NCBI GenBank assembly: GCA_900320045.1
Contig: ONQT01000020.1
Coordinates: 2,074-47,185 of the forward strand
From: an uncultured Prevotellaceae bacterium
GTDB taxonomy: Bacteria; Bacteroidota; Bacteroidia; Bacteroidales; Bacteroidaceae
Length of the DNA: 45,112 bases
Reading direction: 5' to 3'
Below, piece by piece: positions 32,858 to 41,625 of the stretch (position 1 is the first letter of the stretch; each line of letters opens with the position of its first letter). The notes under the pieces were generated by a model. The model saw nothing but the letters and a program-made list of their open reading frames with translations. It was not told the DNA's origin and did not search any database. The translations under genes and the position numbers were made by a program.

Positions 32858-34290
32858 TATTTGCTGTCTTTTTCTTTGGCCATTACCTTGCCAACCATAT
32901 ATGCTCGCCAAAAGTGCGGTACGCCATAACCATAGACATTGTCGGGATGTTTGCTGTTGTCGCTCGTGTGACGAATCAACTGAATGATTTCCTCAGCCGT
33001 TAACTGGGGGAGTGCCTGCCACAGACAAGCCGTCAGTCCACAAACAATGGGGGTAGAGAATGACGTTCCCATATCCTCAGTAATGGCTCCACGACCATTG
33101 ACAAGGAAGGCGGGTGCTCCCACAGCCACCACGTCAGGTTTGACGCGCCCATCTTGCGATGGTCCTACCGAACTAAAAGGTGCAACATGTCGTGGCTCGT
33201 CAGCCGTAACAGCTCCAACAGTCAGGATGTGCTCGGCATCGGCAGGAACGCCTATTTTCTTCCAAGGGCCCATACCTGAATTACCTGCTGAGTTGACTAG
33301 AATGATGCCCTTTTGTGTCAGTAAAGATGCCGAGCGACTGACGAATGCTGTCCGTCCGTCCAACTGCCAGAGCTGATGGGACATATCGCGATGGTCGAAT
33401 TCGTTATACCCTAATGAGGAATTGATGATATCACACCCCACGCTGTCGGCAAACTCCGCAGCCATCGTCCAATAGTCTTCCTCCACCTCCTGTTCTGTCT
33501 GTTGGTCTTCAGAACGCAACAGCCAATAGGAAGCCTTGGGAGCGGTACCGATGTAATAGGAGGGTTGCAACGTACCCATGACCGACAGCACTTTCGTACC
33601 GTGGTCGGTCTCAGCAAAGAGTGTGGGTGACGGAGGACATACAAAGTCGCGATAACCCAAGATACTGATATTCGTAAGGGCAGGGATACGGTCGGCATTC
33701 TGGAAACCGCCGTCAATCACGGCAATCGTCATTCCGTCTCCCAACATGCCGATGTCGTGCAAGCGTTGACCTTGAAGGGCAACAATTTGGTCATAGGACA
33801 CACCATAGTATTGCCCCTCAGAGTGAAAATGCTCTTCAAAGTGTTCTTGGTATTTGGTCCGTTGTGCCGTCGGATTGATAGAGTCTGGAGCTTGCCACAC
33901 CAATTTGTAGGATTGTACGCAAGGCAGTTGACCGTAAGCATGAACTGACAGGGAGTCTTTTACGCTAACCAATAGAGTGTTCTGCCAGCGGCTCTGTCCG
34001 ACGATATTGGCACCTTTGCGTTGAAGTTGTTTGATGTAGTTTGGATTGACAGGCAGGTCGGTAGAGTCAATAGGTAATTGTTGCCTTCGACGGCGTTCAA
34101 TGGAACTGCGCGAAAGAAAGCGCGACGGGCGTTCCACGGAGTAGGGAGTACCCTGTTTGTCACGCAGATAGATGCGGTAGATATAGGTCGTCTCACCCTT
34201 ATATTTGACTCGCTCCGTCATTTCTGGCGAAGCAGCCTTCACCAGGAATGCAGAAGTCAGTGAGAACAGTAAACATATCAGTCGTAGCAT
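32857..34290 (-). CDS. exported S8 (subtilisin-family) serine peptidase
   Basis: I start at the ATG at 34290 (MLRLICLLFSLTSAFLVKA, a clear signal peptide; 477 residues), because the longer frame begins upstream of the predicted start of transcription. The catalytic triad is complete: Asp in MTIAVIDGGFQ, His in TDHGTKVLSVMG, Ser in GTSFSTPIVCG, with the oxyanion Asn in NSAGNSG. A ~150-residue N-terminal region (SRSSIERRRRQQLPIDSTDLPVNPNYIKQL) resembles the pre-catalytic segment of Bacteroidota subtilases. No C-terminal sorting domain is visible. It probably acts in the periplasm or on the surface. It is the first gene of subtilase-xseA-xseB. Confidence 0.93.
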   Translation of the reverse strand: MLRLICLLFSLTSAFLVKAASPEMTERVKYKGETTYIYRIYLRDKQGTPYSVERPSRFLSRSSIERRRRQQLPIDSTDLPVNPNYIKQLQRKGANIVGQSRWQNTLLVSVKDSLSVHAYGQLPCVQSYKLVWQAPDSINPTAQRTKYQEHFEEHFHSEGQYYGVSYDQIVALQGQRLHDIGMLGDGMTIAVIDGGFQNADRIPALTNISILGYRDFVCPPSPTLFAETDHGTKVLSVMGTLQPSYYIGTAPKASYWLLRSEDQQTEQEVEEDYWTMAAEFADSVGCDIINSSLGYNEFDHRDMSHQLWQLDGRTAFVSRSASLLTQKGIILVNSAGNSGMGPWKKIGVPADAEHILTVGAVTADEPRHVAPFSSVGPSQDGRVKPDVVAVGAPAFLVNGRGAITEDMGTSFSTPIVCGLTACLWQALPQLTAEEIIQLIRHTSDNSKHPDNVYGYGVPHFWRAYMVGKVMAKEKDSK

Positions 34291-34325
34291 TCGGTTTGCT
34301 CGGGTTAGTTGTAAGATTTCGGGCA

Positions 34326-34333
34326 CAAAGGTA
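34326..34333 (-). promoter_or_regulatory. -7 element of the subtilase-xseA-xseB operon
   Basis: TACCTTTG on the minus strand (34333-34326). No exact -33 TTTG at the standard spacing. Its position rules out the far-upstream Met as the subtilase start. Confidence 0.5.
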
Positions 34334-34374
34334 CATAATTTTCTTTAAAAATCTGCGTAATAATGCCTAAAAGA

Positions 34375-34406
34375 TTTGGTTGGGTGAATAATAAACGCTA
34401 CCTTTG
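34375..34406 (+). promoter_or_regulatory. promoter (-33/-7) of the MATE transporter operon
   Basis: TTTG (34375-34378), a 20-bp spacer, TACCTTTG (34399-34406), followed by the ATG 18 bp later at 34424. It is divergent from the subtilase promoter. Confidence 0.75.
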
Positions 34407-34423
34407 CACATTATTTATATATA

Positions 34424-35779
34424 ATGGACAACAAACAAGCGACACTGGAACTGGGAACAAAGCCCGTTGGGCAACTCTTGCTGCAATATGCCCTGCCGGC
34501 TATTGTGGCAATGACGGCTTCCAGTCTTTATAATATCATCGACCGTGCCTTCATTGGTCAGTTGGTGGGACCAGAGGCTATTGCAGGCCTGGGCATCACT
34601 TTTCCTCTTATGGCCCTTGGCGCTGCTTTCGGAGCAGCTGTAGGTATCGGTTCTTCGACGTGTATTTCTGTTCGATTGGGAATGCGAGACTATAAGCGGG
34701 CAGAATATCTGCTGGGTAACACTGTGACGCTGAATCTGATAATCGGTTTCCTCTTCATGGTGATATGCCTGCTGTTCCTTGATCCCATCCTTCGCTTCTT
34801 CGGAGCCAGTGATGCTACCTTGCCCTATGCTCGCGAATTCATGGAGGTGATACTGTTGGGCAATATGATTACCCATATGTACTTCGGTATGAATGCTGTG
34901 TTGCGTGCTGCCGGCAAACCGAAGCATGCTATGTATGCTACCTTGTTTACCGTAGGATGCAATATTTTGCTGATTATGGTATTTGTGTGGTGGTTCCGCT
35001 GGGGCATTCGAGGTGCTGCGATGGCAACCATCGTGTCGCAGACGTTGGCACTATGTTGGCAGATGTGGCTATTTAGCGACCAAAGCCAGATATTACATCT
35101 GAAGCGGGGCATCTATAAACTGAAAGGTGACCTTGTACGCAACATCATAGCTATCGGCATCTCTCCTTTTTTGATGAATACAACGGCTTGCGTCATCGTC
35201 ATTGCCATGAACAATCAGTTTGTCAAATATGGCGGCGATTTAGCTGTTGGAGCGTACTCAATAGCCAACTCGGTGGTTATGATGTTCTTCATGTTTGTTA
35301 TGGGTATGAACCAGGGCATGCAGCCGATTGTTGGCTATAATTATGGTGCAGAGAAATATGACCGGATGTTCCGTTGCCTGTGGCTTACCATTGCTGCAGC
35401 AACAGCCATTTTGTTGGTGGGTTGGTCGGTTTCAATGCTCTTCCCTGCGGAAATAGCCCGTATCTTCACCACCGATCCGGAACTTATCAGACTGTCAGCG
35501 CGTGGCATCAAACTGGACATGCTGGTGTTCTTCGTTGTGGGTTCGCAGGCGGTTATCACCAACTTCTTCCAGTGTCTTGGCAAGGTAAAGATTAGCATCT
35601 TCCTTTCGCTGTCACGTCAGTTGTTCATATTGTTGCCGATGGCGTATATCTTTCCTCTGTTTTGGCAGTTGGATGGCGTCTGGTATTCGATGCCTGCCAG
35701 TGACTTCGCATCGTTTCTGATGACAATCCCGATGCTTTATTGGTATATGAAAAAAATCAAGGTAAATGGAAAAGAATAA
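34424..35779 (+). CDS. MATE family efflux transporter
   Basis: The 451-residue membrane protein has about twelve hydrophobic segments and MATE hallmarks: PVGQLLLQYALPAIVAMTASSLYNIIDRAFIGQLVGPEAIAGLGI at the N-terminus and the second-half counterpart MNTTACVIVIAMNNQF...NQGMQPIVGYNYGAEKYDR. The family exports drugs and toxic organic cations using Na+ or H+ gradients. The substrate is unknown. Its end overlaps the next gene by 14 bp. Confidence 0.94.
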   Translation: MDNKQATLELGTKPVGQLLLQYALPAIVAMTASSLYNIIDRAFIGQLVGPEAIAGLGITFPLMALGAAFGAAVGIGSSTCISVRLGMRDYKRAEYLLGNTVTLNLIIGFLFMVICLLFLDPILRFFGASDATLPYAREFMEVILLGNMITHMYFGMNAVLRAAGKPKHAMYATLFTVGCNILLIMVFVWWFRWGIRGAAMATIVSQTLALCWQMWLFSDQSQILHLKRGIYKLKGDLVRNIIAIGISPFLMNTTACVIVIAMNNQFVKYGGDLAVGAYSIANSVVMMFFMFVMGMNQGMQPIVGYNYGAEKYDRMFRCLWLTIAAATAILLVGWSVSMLFPAEIARIFTTDPELIRLSARGIKLDMLVFFVVGSQAVITNFFQCLGKVKISIFLSLSRQLFILLPMAYIFPLFWQLDGVWYSMPASDFASFLMTIPMLYWYMKKIKVNGKE

Positions 35780-36389
35780 TCACATCATCATCTGTGTGGG
35801 TCGCCAATTAGGTAGCGGAGGACACGACATTGCCCGTATGCTGGCCATGGATTTCAACGCGAAATACTACGACCGCGAGTTGCTGAACCTGGCTGCTAAG
35901 GAAAGTGGTTTCAGTGAGAAAGTGTTTGAGCAGAACGATGAGCGGAAGGGATCGCTGAAATCGCTTTTTGGCATTCAGTTGCCAATGTTTAATGGCAATA
36001 TCTATCATTCGGAAATCTCGCGTGAGAGCCTGTTCCAGTTTCAGAGTGATGCCATTCGAAAGGCGGCATCCGAAGGCAATTGTGTCTTTGTGGGACGCTG
36101 TGCTGACTATATCTTAAGGGACATGCCTAACGTGGTGAAGATTTTCATTACGGCGTCTATCCGTTTTCGTATTGACCAGATTCTGGCCCACAAGAATGTA
36201 ACTCCCCAACAGGCGAAGCGCATCATTTTAGAAGAAGAAGGTAAGCGCGCCTCATACTATAACTTCTTTACTGGCAAGAAATGGGGGGCTGCAGAAAGTT
36301 ATGACCTTTGTATCGACTCGAGCATCCTGGGAATGGTGGAAACTGAAAAGCTGATAGCAGACTTTATCCGCAAAAAATTTAACCTATGA
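35766..36389 (+). CDS. cytidylate-kinase-like family protein
   Basis: The 207-residue P-loop kinase-like protein has VGRQLGSGGHDIARMLA at the N-terminus (Walker A replaced by the GRxxGSGG form), FVGRCADYIL, and a lid region with RIIxxEEGKRASYYNFFTGKKWG. This is the cytidylate_kin2 family, distinct from the Cmk of pyrimidine metabolism; its substrate is not settled. It is translationally linked to the MATE gene (14-bp overlap) and to the phosphodiesterase gene (ATGA overlap at 36386). Confidence 0.85.
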   Translation: MEKNNHIIICVGRQLGSGGHDIARMLAMDFNAKYYDRELLNLAAKESGFSEKVFEQNDERKGSLKSLFGIQLPMFNGNIYHSEISRESLFQFQSDAIRKAASEGNCVFVGRCADYILRDMPNVVKIFITASIRFRIDQILAHKNVTPQQAKRIILEEEGKRASYYNFFTGKKWGAAESYDLCIDSSILGMVETEKLIADFIRKKFNL

Positions 36390-36784
36390 AGAAGATAGGA
36401 ATCATCAGCGACACCCATTCGTATTGGGACGAGAAATACCTGCACTACTTTGAGCCGTGCGACGAGATATGGCATGCGGGCGACATCGGTAGTTTGGAGG
36501 TGGCCGAGAAGTTCGAAGCTTTCCGTCCGTTCCGTGCCGTCTGCGGCAACTGTGACGGCGGCGATCTGCGCCTGATGTATCGCGAACTGAACCGTTTCAA
36601 GTGCGAGGATGTCGATGTGCTCATCAAGCATATCGGTGGCTATCCGGGCAATTATGACTATTCTGTGCGCTCCATGCTCTATGCCAATCCGCCTCAGTTG
36701 TTCGTGGCAGGACATTCGCATATATTAAAGGTGAAGTTCGACAAGACGCTCAACATGCTGCACATCAATCCGGGTGCCGCCTGA
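36386..36784 (+). CDS. YfcE-type metallophosphoesterase, C-terminally truncated by frameshift
   Basis: The 132-residue protein has the calcineurin-like metal ligands GIISDTHSYWD, HAGDIGS, CGNCD and the AGHSHILKV His pair, so the catalytic core is complete. It ends abruptly at HINPGAA-stop. In family members this point is followed by ~25-30 residues. Immediately downstream, in another frame, 36779-36849 encodes R-LIRLTIDGKEFKDCEVIT-like sequence, the expected C-terminal strand, ending 12 bp before rmlB. The simplest reading is a small frame-altering deletion after PGAA. The enzyme may still be active. Confidence 0.85.
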   Translation: MKKIGIISDTHSYWDEKYLHYFEPCDEIWHAGDIGSLEVAEKFEAFRPFRAVCGNCDGGDLRLMYRELNRFKCEDVDVLIKHIGGYPGNYDYSVRSMLYANPPQLFVAGHSHILKVKFDKTLNMLHINPGAA

Positions 36785-36849
36785 TCAGATTGACTATCGA
36801 CGGCAAGGAATTCAAGGATTGTGAAGTTATAACATTAGGAAAACATTAA
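36779..36849 (+). pseudogene. frame-displaced C-terminal remnant of the YfcE-type gene
   Basis: Read in the +1 frame from around 36779, the sequence gives RLIRLTIDGKEFKDCE... to a TAA at 36847-36849. LTIDGKE-F-KD is the kind of final beta strand seen in YfcE-type phosphodiesterases, but it is disconnected from the body of the gene by the stop at 36782-36784. Confidence 0.65.
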
Positions 36850-36861
36850 AAATATAGCTAT

Positions 36862-37998
36862 ATGAAACGTACAATTGTAATTACCGGTGGCGCAGGCTTT
36901 ATAGGAAGCCATGTGGTGCGCCTGTTTGTGAACAAGTATCCCGACTATCACATCATCAACCTCGACAAGTTGACGTATGCGGGCAACCTGGCTAACCTCA
37001 AGGACATCGAGGACAAGCCCAACTACGAGTTCGTGAAGATGGACATCTGCGACTTTGATGCCTTCTATAAGCTGATGCAGGACAAGAAGGTCGATGGCAT
37101 CATCCACCTGGCTGCCGAGAGCCATGTGGATCGCTCTATCAAGGATCCCTTCACCTTTGCCCAGACCAACGTGATGGGAACACTGTCGCTGCTGCAGGCT
37201 GCCAAGCTTTATTGGGAGAGCCTGCCTGAGAAGTATGAGGGTAAGCGCTTCTATCACATCTCTACCGACGAGGTGTATGGTGCCTTGGAACTGACACATC
37301 CTGAGGGCATTGAGCCTCCGTTCACCACCACCGCCTCAAGCTCAGAGCATCATCTGGCTTACGGTGACAAGTTCTTCCTGGAGACCACGAAGTATAATCC
37401 TCATTCTCCCTATTCAGCAGCGAAGGCATCCAGTGACCACTTCGTTCGCGCTTATCACGACACCTACGGCATGCCCGTCGTGGTGACCAACTGCTCGAAC
37501 AACTACGGTCCCTACCAGTTCCCCGAGAAGCTGATTCCGCTGTTTATCAACAACATCCGCCACCGCAAGCCGCTGCCCGTCTATGGCAAGGGTGAGAACG
37601 TGCGCGACTGGTTGTATGTTGAGGATCATGCCCGTGCCATTGACCTCATCTTCCATGAGGGTAAGATAGCCGAGACGTATAACATTGGCGGCTTTAACGA
37701 GTGGAAGAACATCGACATCATCAAGGTGGTCATCAAGACCGTTGACCGTCTGCTGGGTCGCAAGGAGGGCGAGGATATGGACCTCATTACCTTCGTTACC
37801 GACCGTGCAGGACACGACCTTCGCTATGCCATCGATTCGTCGAAGCTGCAGCGCGAACTTGGTTGGGAGCCCAGCCTCCAGTTCGAGGAGGGCATCGAGA
37901 AGACCGTCCGCTGGTATCTCGACAACCAGGAGTGGCTCGACAACGTGACCTCCGGCGACTACCAGAAGTATTACGAAAAGATGTATAACAACCGCTAA
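36862..37998 (+). CDS. rmlB: dTDP-glucose 4,6-dehydratase
   Basis: The 378-residue extended short-chain dehydrogenase has NAD-binding GGAGFIGSHVV at the N-terminus, LAAESHVDRSI, HISTDEVYGALE and the YSAAKASSDHFVRAYHDTYG catalytic Tyr-Lys segment, plus NNYGPYQFPEKLIP and GENVRDWLYVEDHARAI as in RmlB. It converts dTDP-glucose to dTDP-4-keto-6-deoxyglucose, the precursor of L-rhamnose and of 3-amino-3,6-dideoxy sugars. No rmlA, rmlC or rmlD is in the window, but the fdtA/fdtB-type genes downstream use the same intermediate. Confidence 0.96.
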   Translation: MKRTIVITGGAGFIGSHVVRLFVNKYPDYHIINLDKLTYAGNLANLKDIEDKPNYEFVKMDICDFDAFYKLMQDKKVDGIIHLAAESHVDRSIKDPFTFAQTNVMGTLSLLQAAKLYWESLPEKYEGKRFYHISTDEVYGALELTHPEGIEPPFTTTASSSEHHLAYGDKFFLETTKYNPHSPYSAAKASSDHFVRAYHDTYGMPVVVTNCSNNYGPYQFPEKLIPLFINNIRHRKPLPVYGKGENVRDWLYVEDHARAIDLIFHEGKIAETYNIGGFNEWKNIDIIKVVIKTVDRLLGRKEGEDMDLITFVTDRAGHDLRYAIDSSKLQRELGWEPSLQFEEGIEKTVRWYLDNQEWLDNVTSGDYQKYYEKMYNNR

Positions 37999-38003
37999 TT
38001 GTA

Positions 38004-38024
38004 CTGTGCGGTTTTGCCGCACAG
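38004..38024 (+). repeat. 21-nt hairpin element A (8+5+8), rmlB-purT spacer
   Basis: A perfect 8-bp stem (ctgtgcgg / ccgcacag) with loop TTTTG. It has no T-run after it, so it is unlikely to be an intrinsic terminator. It shares its geometry and the GTTTTGCC-like centre with hairpins at 42161-42181 and 42801-42821. Confidence 0.8.
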
Positions 38025-38034
38025 CTCACTGCTT

Positions 38035-39240
38035 ATGAAGAAAATATTGCTGTTAGGCTCAGGTGAACTGGGCAAGGAGTTTGTGATTGCCGCCATGAGG
38101 GCTGGCCAGTATGTTATTGCTTGCGACCGTTACGACAATGCCCCTGCCATGCAGGTGGCCGACGAGCGTGAGGTGTTTTCCATGTTGGATGGCGATGCCC
38201 TCGAGGCTGTGGTGAAGAAGCACCAGCCCGACATCATTGTGCCGGAGATTGAAGCCATCCGTACGGAGCGTCTGTTTAAGTTTGAGGAACAGGGCATTCA
38301 GGTGGTGCCGTCAGCTCGTGCCGTCAACTACACCATGAACCGTCGTGCCATTCGCGACTTGGCTGCCAAGGAGTTGGGACTGCGCACGGCCAAGTATTTC
38401 TATGCCAAGACCTTCGATGAGTTCAAGAAGGCTGCCGACGAGATTGGCTTCCCCTGCGTGGTGAAGCCCCTGATGTCGTCAAGTGGTCACGGACAGAGCT
38501 ACGTTCACAACGACGGTGAACTGGAGCAGGCTTTCCGTGAGGCTATGGAAGGTTCGCGTGGTGATGTGAAGGAGGTGATTATAGAAGAGTTCATCGATTT
38601 CGATTCAGAGTTCACCCTGCTCACCGTTACCCAGCAGCACGGCTGGCCCACACTGTTCTGTCCTCCTATCGGACATGTGCAGAAGGCTGGCGACTATCGT
38701 GAGTCGTGGCAACCCTACAAGATTTCTGATGAGGCGCTGAAGCAAGCTCAGATGATGGCCGACAAGGTGACGAAAGCCCTGACGGGTGCTGGCATCTGGG
38801 GCGTCGAGTTCTTCCTGACCAAACAGGGCGAGGTGATCTTCTCAGAGCTCTCACCCCGTCCGCACGATACAGGTATGGTGACGCTGGGTCACACCACCAA
38901 TCTCTCCGAGTTCGAGCTCCATCTGCGTGCCGTCCTGGGCTTGCCCATTGCCGGCATCCATCTGGAGCATGCCGGCGCATCAGCCGTCATCCTCTCTCCC
39001 ACAGAGGCCAAGACACCTGTAGACCGTTCGCTGCTGCCTTACAACTTCGTGGATGCGTTAAAGGAAGATCGTACTCGTATCCGCATCTTCGGTAAGCCCG
39101 AGGCGCACAAGGGTCGCCGCATGGGTGTCGTGCTCTGTTATGGTGAGGTCGGCGACGATGTCAATGCCCTGCGCGACAAGGCTAAGCGCTTGGCAAAGAC
39201 GGTGCTGGGTACCGACCCTTATACGAAATTTGAACATTAA
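38035..39240 (+). CDS. purT: formate-dependent phosphoribosylglycinamide formyltransferase
   Basis: Using the ATG at 38035 ([16 protein letters not shown]), the 401-residue ATP-grasp enzyme formylates GAR with formate and ATP, step 3 of purine synthesis. Seen: the GSGELGKE N-terminal loop, [25 protein letters not shown], the ATP-grasp [46 protein letters not shown], and the [10 protein letters not shown] tail. It sits between rmlB and the acyltransferase gene on the same strand, an odd place for a purine gene. Confidence 0.96.
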   Translation: MKKILLLGSGELGKEFVIAAMRAGQYVIACDRYDNAPAMQVADEREVFSMLDGDALEAVVKKHQPDIIVPEIEAIRTERLFKFEEQGIQVVPSARAVNYTMNRRAIRDLAAKELGLRTAKYFYAKTFDEFKKAADEIGFPCVVKPLMSSSGHGQSYVHNDGELEQAFREAMEGSRGDVKEVIIEEFIDFDSEFTLLTVTQQHGWPTLFCPPIGHVQKAGDYRESWQPYKISDEALKQAQMMADKVTKALTGAGIWGVEFFLTKQGEVIFSELSPRPHDTGMVTLGHTTNLSEFELHLRAVLGLPIAGIHLEHAGASAVILSPTEAKTPVDRSLLPYNFVDALKEDRTRIRIFGKPEAHKGRRMGVVLCYGEVGDDVNALRDKAKRLAKTVLGTDPYTKFEH

Positions 39241-39243
39241 GCA

Positions 39244-40308
39244 ATGATTTGGAATCTTCAAGCTTTACGTTTTGTATTTAGTTTTAGCATCCTGGTGTCT
39301 CATCTGTTGGGACATCAGTATTCAACGTTTGGCTTGGGTGAATATGGTGTTGCAGGTTTCTTCATCCTTAGTGGCTTTGTACTCTCCGCGGCCTATGGTC
39401 GAAAAATTAAAAATGGACAGTTTCATACATGGCCTTTTTTCTGTAAACAATGCGCAAAGCTCTATCCGTTACATATTGCCACTTTCATCATAGCGATCTT
39501 CTATGAGGCATATTACGGGAACTACTATGAGTGGTATCAGCTTCTGCCGCCTGTATTTCTGCTGCAGAGCTGGATACCCAATGAAGCATTTCACTATATT
39601 CCAAATGGTTCATCATGGTCACTCTGTGGGTTCTTCTTTTTCTATCTGCTTTTCAGCACGCTCTTTCTCTGGCTTAACAGATTGCCCATACGCCGTCTGC
39701 TGGTAGGGATAGTCGTTGGAATGGTGCTCTATGTGATGATTGCGCTCTGTCTTCCTGAACAGATGATTTATGTCTTCCTTTACGCCTCTCCTCTAATGCG
39801 CTTGCTCGATTTCATTATAGGTATCATGCTGTTCCGTCTGCTGCATTCGGATGCTGGTGAGCAGATAAAAGAACGCCTTGTTGCCTGTCCGAGCACGTTG
39901 CTTTCTGTCGTAGAGATACTGGTACTTGTTGCACCTGCAGTTGCATTCTTGACATATGGCGTTACTAATCCGGCGTTACGCTGCGTCAGCATGTTCTGGT
40001 TGTTTGTGGCGGTACAGCTATTGCTGTTTTCATGGACTGACAGCGCTTCGGGGCTTGTCACGCGCTTTTTTCATTCACGTTCAGTGATGTTCTTGGGCAG
40101 CATCAGTTTTGAAATCTACCTGATTCATATGTTTGTGGTGCCTTCGGCGCGTAGTATGGCCTTTCGTATGGGATTTGATTCGGTTGGTCCTGTTGCGCTG
40201 CTGGTTGCCGCAGTACTCTCGGTAATACTTTCTTATATTGCCAAGCGCTACTTTGTGGATAAGATTTTTGCTTACTTCAAACCATATCTAAAAAAACATG
40301 GAGGTTAA
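39244..40308 (+). CDS. acyltransferase-3 (OafA-type) membrane protein
   Basis: The 354-residue protein has about ten hydrophobic segments with the family start IWNLQALRFVFSFSILVSHLLGH (catalytic-type His after the first helix), GVAGFFILSGFVLS, and the RKI...FCKQCAKLYPLHI segment where acyltransferase-3 proteins carry an R-x-x-R motif. The family O-acylates sugars of LPS, capsule or peptidoglycan at the inner membrane. It starts 3 bp after purT and overlaps fdtA by 11 bp, so it belongs to the sugar operon. Confidence 0.9.
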   Translation: MIWNLQALRFVFSFSILVSHLLGHQYSTFGLGEYGVAGFFILSGFVLSAAYGRKIKNGQFHTWPFFCKQCAKLYPLHIATFIIAIFYEAYYGNYYEWYQLLPPVFLLQSWIPNEAFHYIPNGSSWSLCGFFFFYLLFSTLFLWLNRLPIRRLLVGIVVGMVLYVMIALCLPEQMIYVFLYASPLMRLLDFIIGIMLFRLLHSDAGEQIKERLVACPSTLLSVVEILVLVAPAVAFLTYGVTNPALRCVSMFWLFVAVQLLLFSWTDSASGLVTRFFHSRSVMFLGSISFEIYLIHMFVVPSARSMAFRMGFDSVGPVALLVAAVLSVILSYIAKRYFVDKIFAYFKPYLKKHGG

Positions 40309-40702
40309 AATAATAGAATTGCCAAAAATTTCAGACCCGCGTGGTAACTTGACTGTTGCTGAGGGGCTTGATATGGTGCCGTTTGATATCAAGCGGGCCT
40401 ATTGGGTGTACGATGTCCCTGGCGGCGAGAGCAGGGGAGGTCATGCACATAAGCGACTTCGGCAATGTGTCATTGCCTTGAGCGGCTCATTCCATGTGAC
40501 GCTTGACAATGGCCGCGAGCGTGAGACCATCTTGTTGAATCATCCCTGGCAGGGCCTGATCATTGAAACCAACACTTGGCGTACGCTTGACGACTTTTCA
40601 TCTGGAGCCGTCTGTCTGGTGCTAGCCTCCGAACATTACGAGGCAGAAGATTATATCGAAGATTACGACGAATTCATAAAATATGTGCAATGCTTGAAAT
40701 AG
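40298..40702 (+). CDS. dTDP-4-oxo-6-deoxyglucose 3,4-ketoisomerase (FdtA/QdtA-type cupin)
   Basis: The 134-residue cupin matches the FdtA/QdtA/WxcM C-terminal family: LPKISDPRGNLTVAEG, KRAYWVYDVPGGESRGGHAHKRLRQ (cupin His residues), LDNGRERETILLNHPWQGLII. It moves the keto group from C4 to C3 of the RmlB product so that a transaminase can install a 3-amino group. The fuco (FdtA) or gluco/quinovo (QdtA) product cannot be told from sequence by eye. It overlaps both neighbours (11 and 13 bp). Confidence 0.9.
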   Translation: MEVKIIELPKISDPRGNLTVAEGLDMVPFDIKRAYWVYDVPGGESRGGHAHKRLRQCVIALSGSFHVTLDNGRERETILLNHPWQGLIIETNTWRTLDDFSSGAVCLVLASEHYEAEDYIEDYDEFIKYVQCLK

Positions 40703-41625
40703 TGCGATATACACCCGACAAAACAGAAGAGTGGAATAGGTTTGTGGCTAAATCCAAGAATGGAACCTTTCTGCTGAACCGTTCCTATATGGATTATCAT
40801 GCAGACCGTTTCCAAGACTATTCGCTAATGGTATATCGCCGAGGGAAGCTCTATGCATTATTGCCTGGATGTGTGGATGGAGATACCTATTATTCACATC
40901 AGGGACTGACGTATGGAGGATTATTAATGAGTGAGAAAACTTCTGCTGCTGATGTCGTACAGACATTTAAGCAACTGAATGATTTGCTGAGGTCGGCAGA
41001 CTTGCGAAAGGTGGTCTACAAACCTATACCCTGGATTTATCACAAACAGCCTTCAGAAGAAGATTTATATGCTATCGTAGAGGCTTGTGGGGCTACGATG
41101 TCCAGAGGCCTTTCATCAACTATCAGTCGTGAATGTCTTAATAAATGGTATCGTATCAGGGAGTGTGGCGTAAAGCATGCCAGGCAATTAGGACTGACTG
41201 TAGAGGAAGAGACTGACTTCCGACCCTTTTGGAAGATTCTAACCAGAAATCTCAAAGAGCGTTACGGTCTGAATCCTGTTCATACTGTTGAAGAGATTGA
41301 ACTTTTGCACTGTCGTTTCCCTGAGAACATCAGACTCATGGTTGTCAAGAATCAACATGAAACCATTGGAGGAACAGTACTTTATATAACCGATAAGGTT
41401 GTTCATTCTCAGTATATTGCTGCAAGCAGTAAGGGAAAGGAAGAACATGCACTTGACTTGCTTTTCTATGAGGTGATAGAACAGGCTTTACAGACTCATG
41501 CCTATTTTGACTTTGGCATTTCAACAGAGAAGCATGGAACTTATCTTAATGAGCAGTTGATTTATCAGAAAGAGGGTTTTGGCGGTCGCGGTATCTGCTA
41601 CGACTGGTACGAATGGACATTATGA
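40690..41625 (+). CDS. FemAB/GNAT-like acyltransferase
   Basis: The 311-residue protein resembles the FemAB/Acetyltransf_6 type of double-GNAT fold: an N-terminal half with NGTFLLNRSYMDYHADRFQDYSLMVYRRGKLYALLPG and a C-terminal half with IRLMVVKNQHETIGGTVLYITDKVVHSQYIAAS and YFDFGISTEKHGTYLNEQLIYQKEGFGGRG. Its place between FdtA- and FdtB-type genes suggests it acylates the new 3-amino group, a job done in described pathways by a hexapeptide-repeat acetyltransferase (FdtC/QdtC). FemAB relatives use aminoacyl-tRNA, so the acyl group could be unusual. The donor is unknown. Confidence 0.75.
   Translation: MLEIVRYTPDKTEEWNRFVAKSKNGTFLLNRSYMDYHADRFQDYSLMVYRRGKLYALLPGCVDGDTYYSHQGLTYGGLLMSEKTSAADVVQTFKQLNDLLRSADLRKVVYKPIPWIYHKQPSEEDLYAIVEACGATMSRGLSSTISRECLNKWYRIRECGVKHARQLGLTVEEETDFRPFWKILTRNLKERYGLNPVHTVEEIELLHCRFPENIRLMVVKNQHETIGGTVLYITDKVVHSQYIAASSKGKEEHALDLLFYEVIEQALQTHAYFDFGISTEKHGTYLNEQLIYQKEGFGGRGICYDWYEWTL

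Noticed and set aside
38004-38024. Intrinsic terminator between rmlB and purT
   Set aside because: The stem is strong but no T-run follows, and near-identical geometry recurs inside a coding region.
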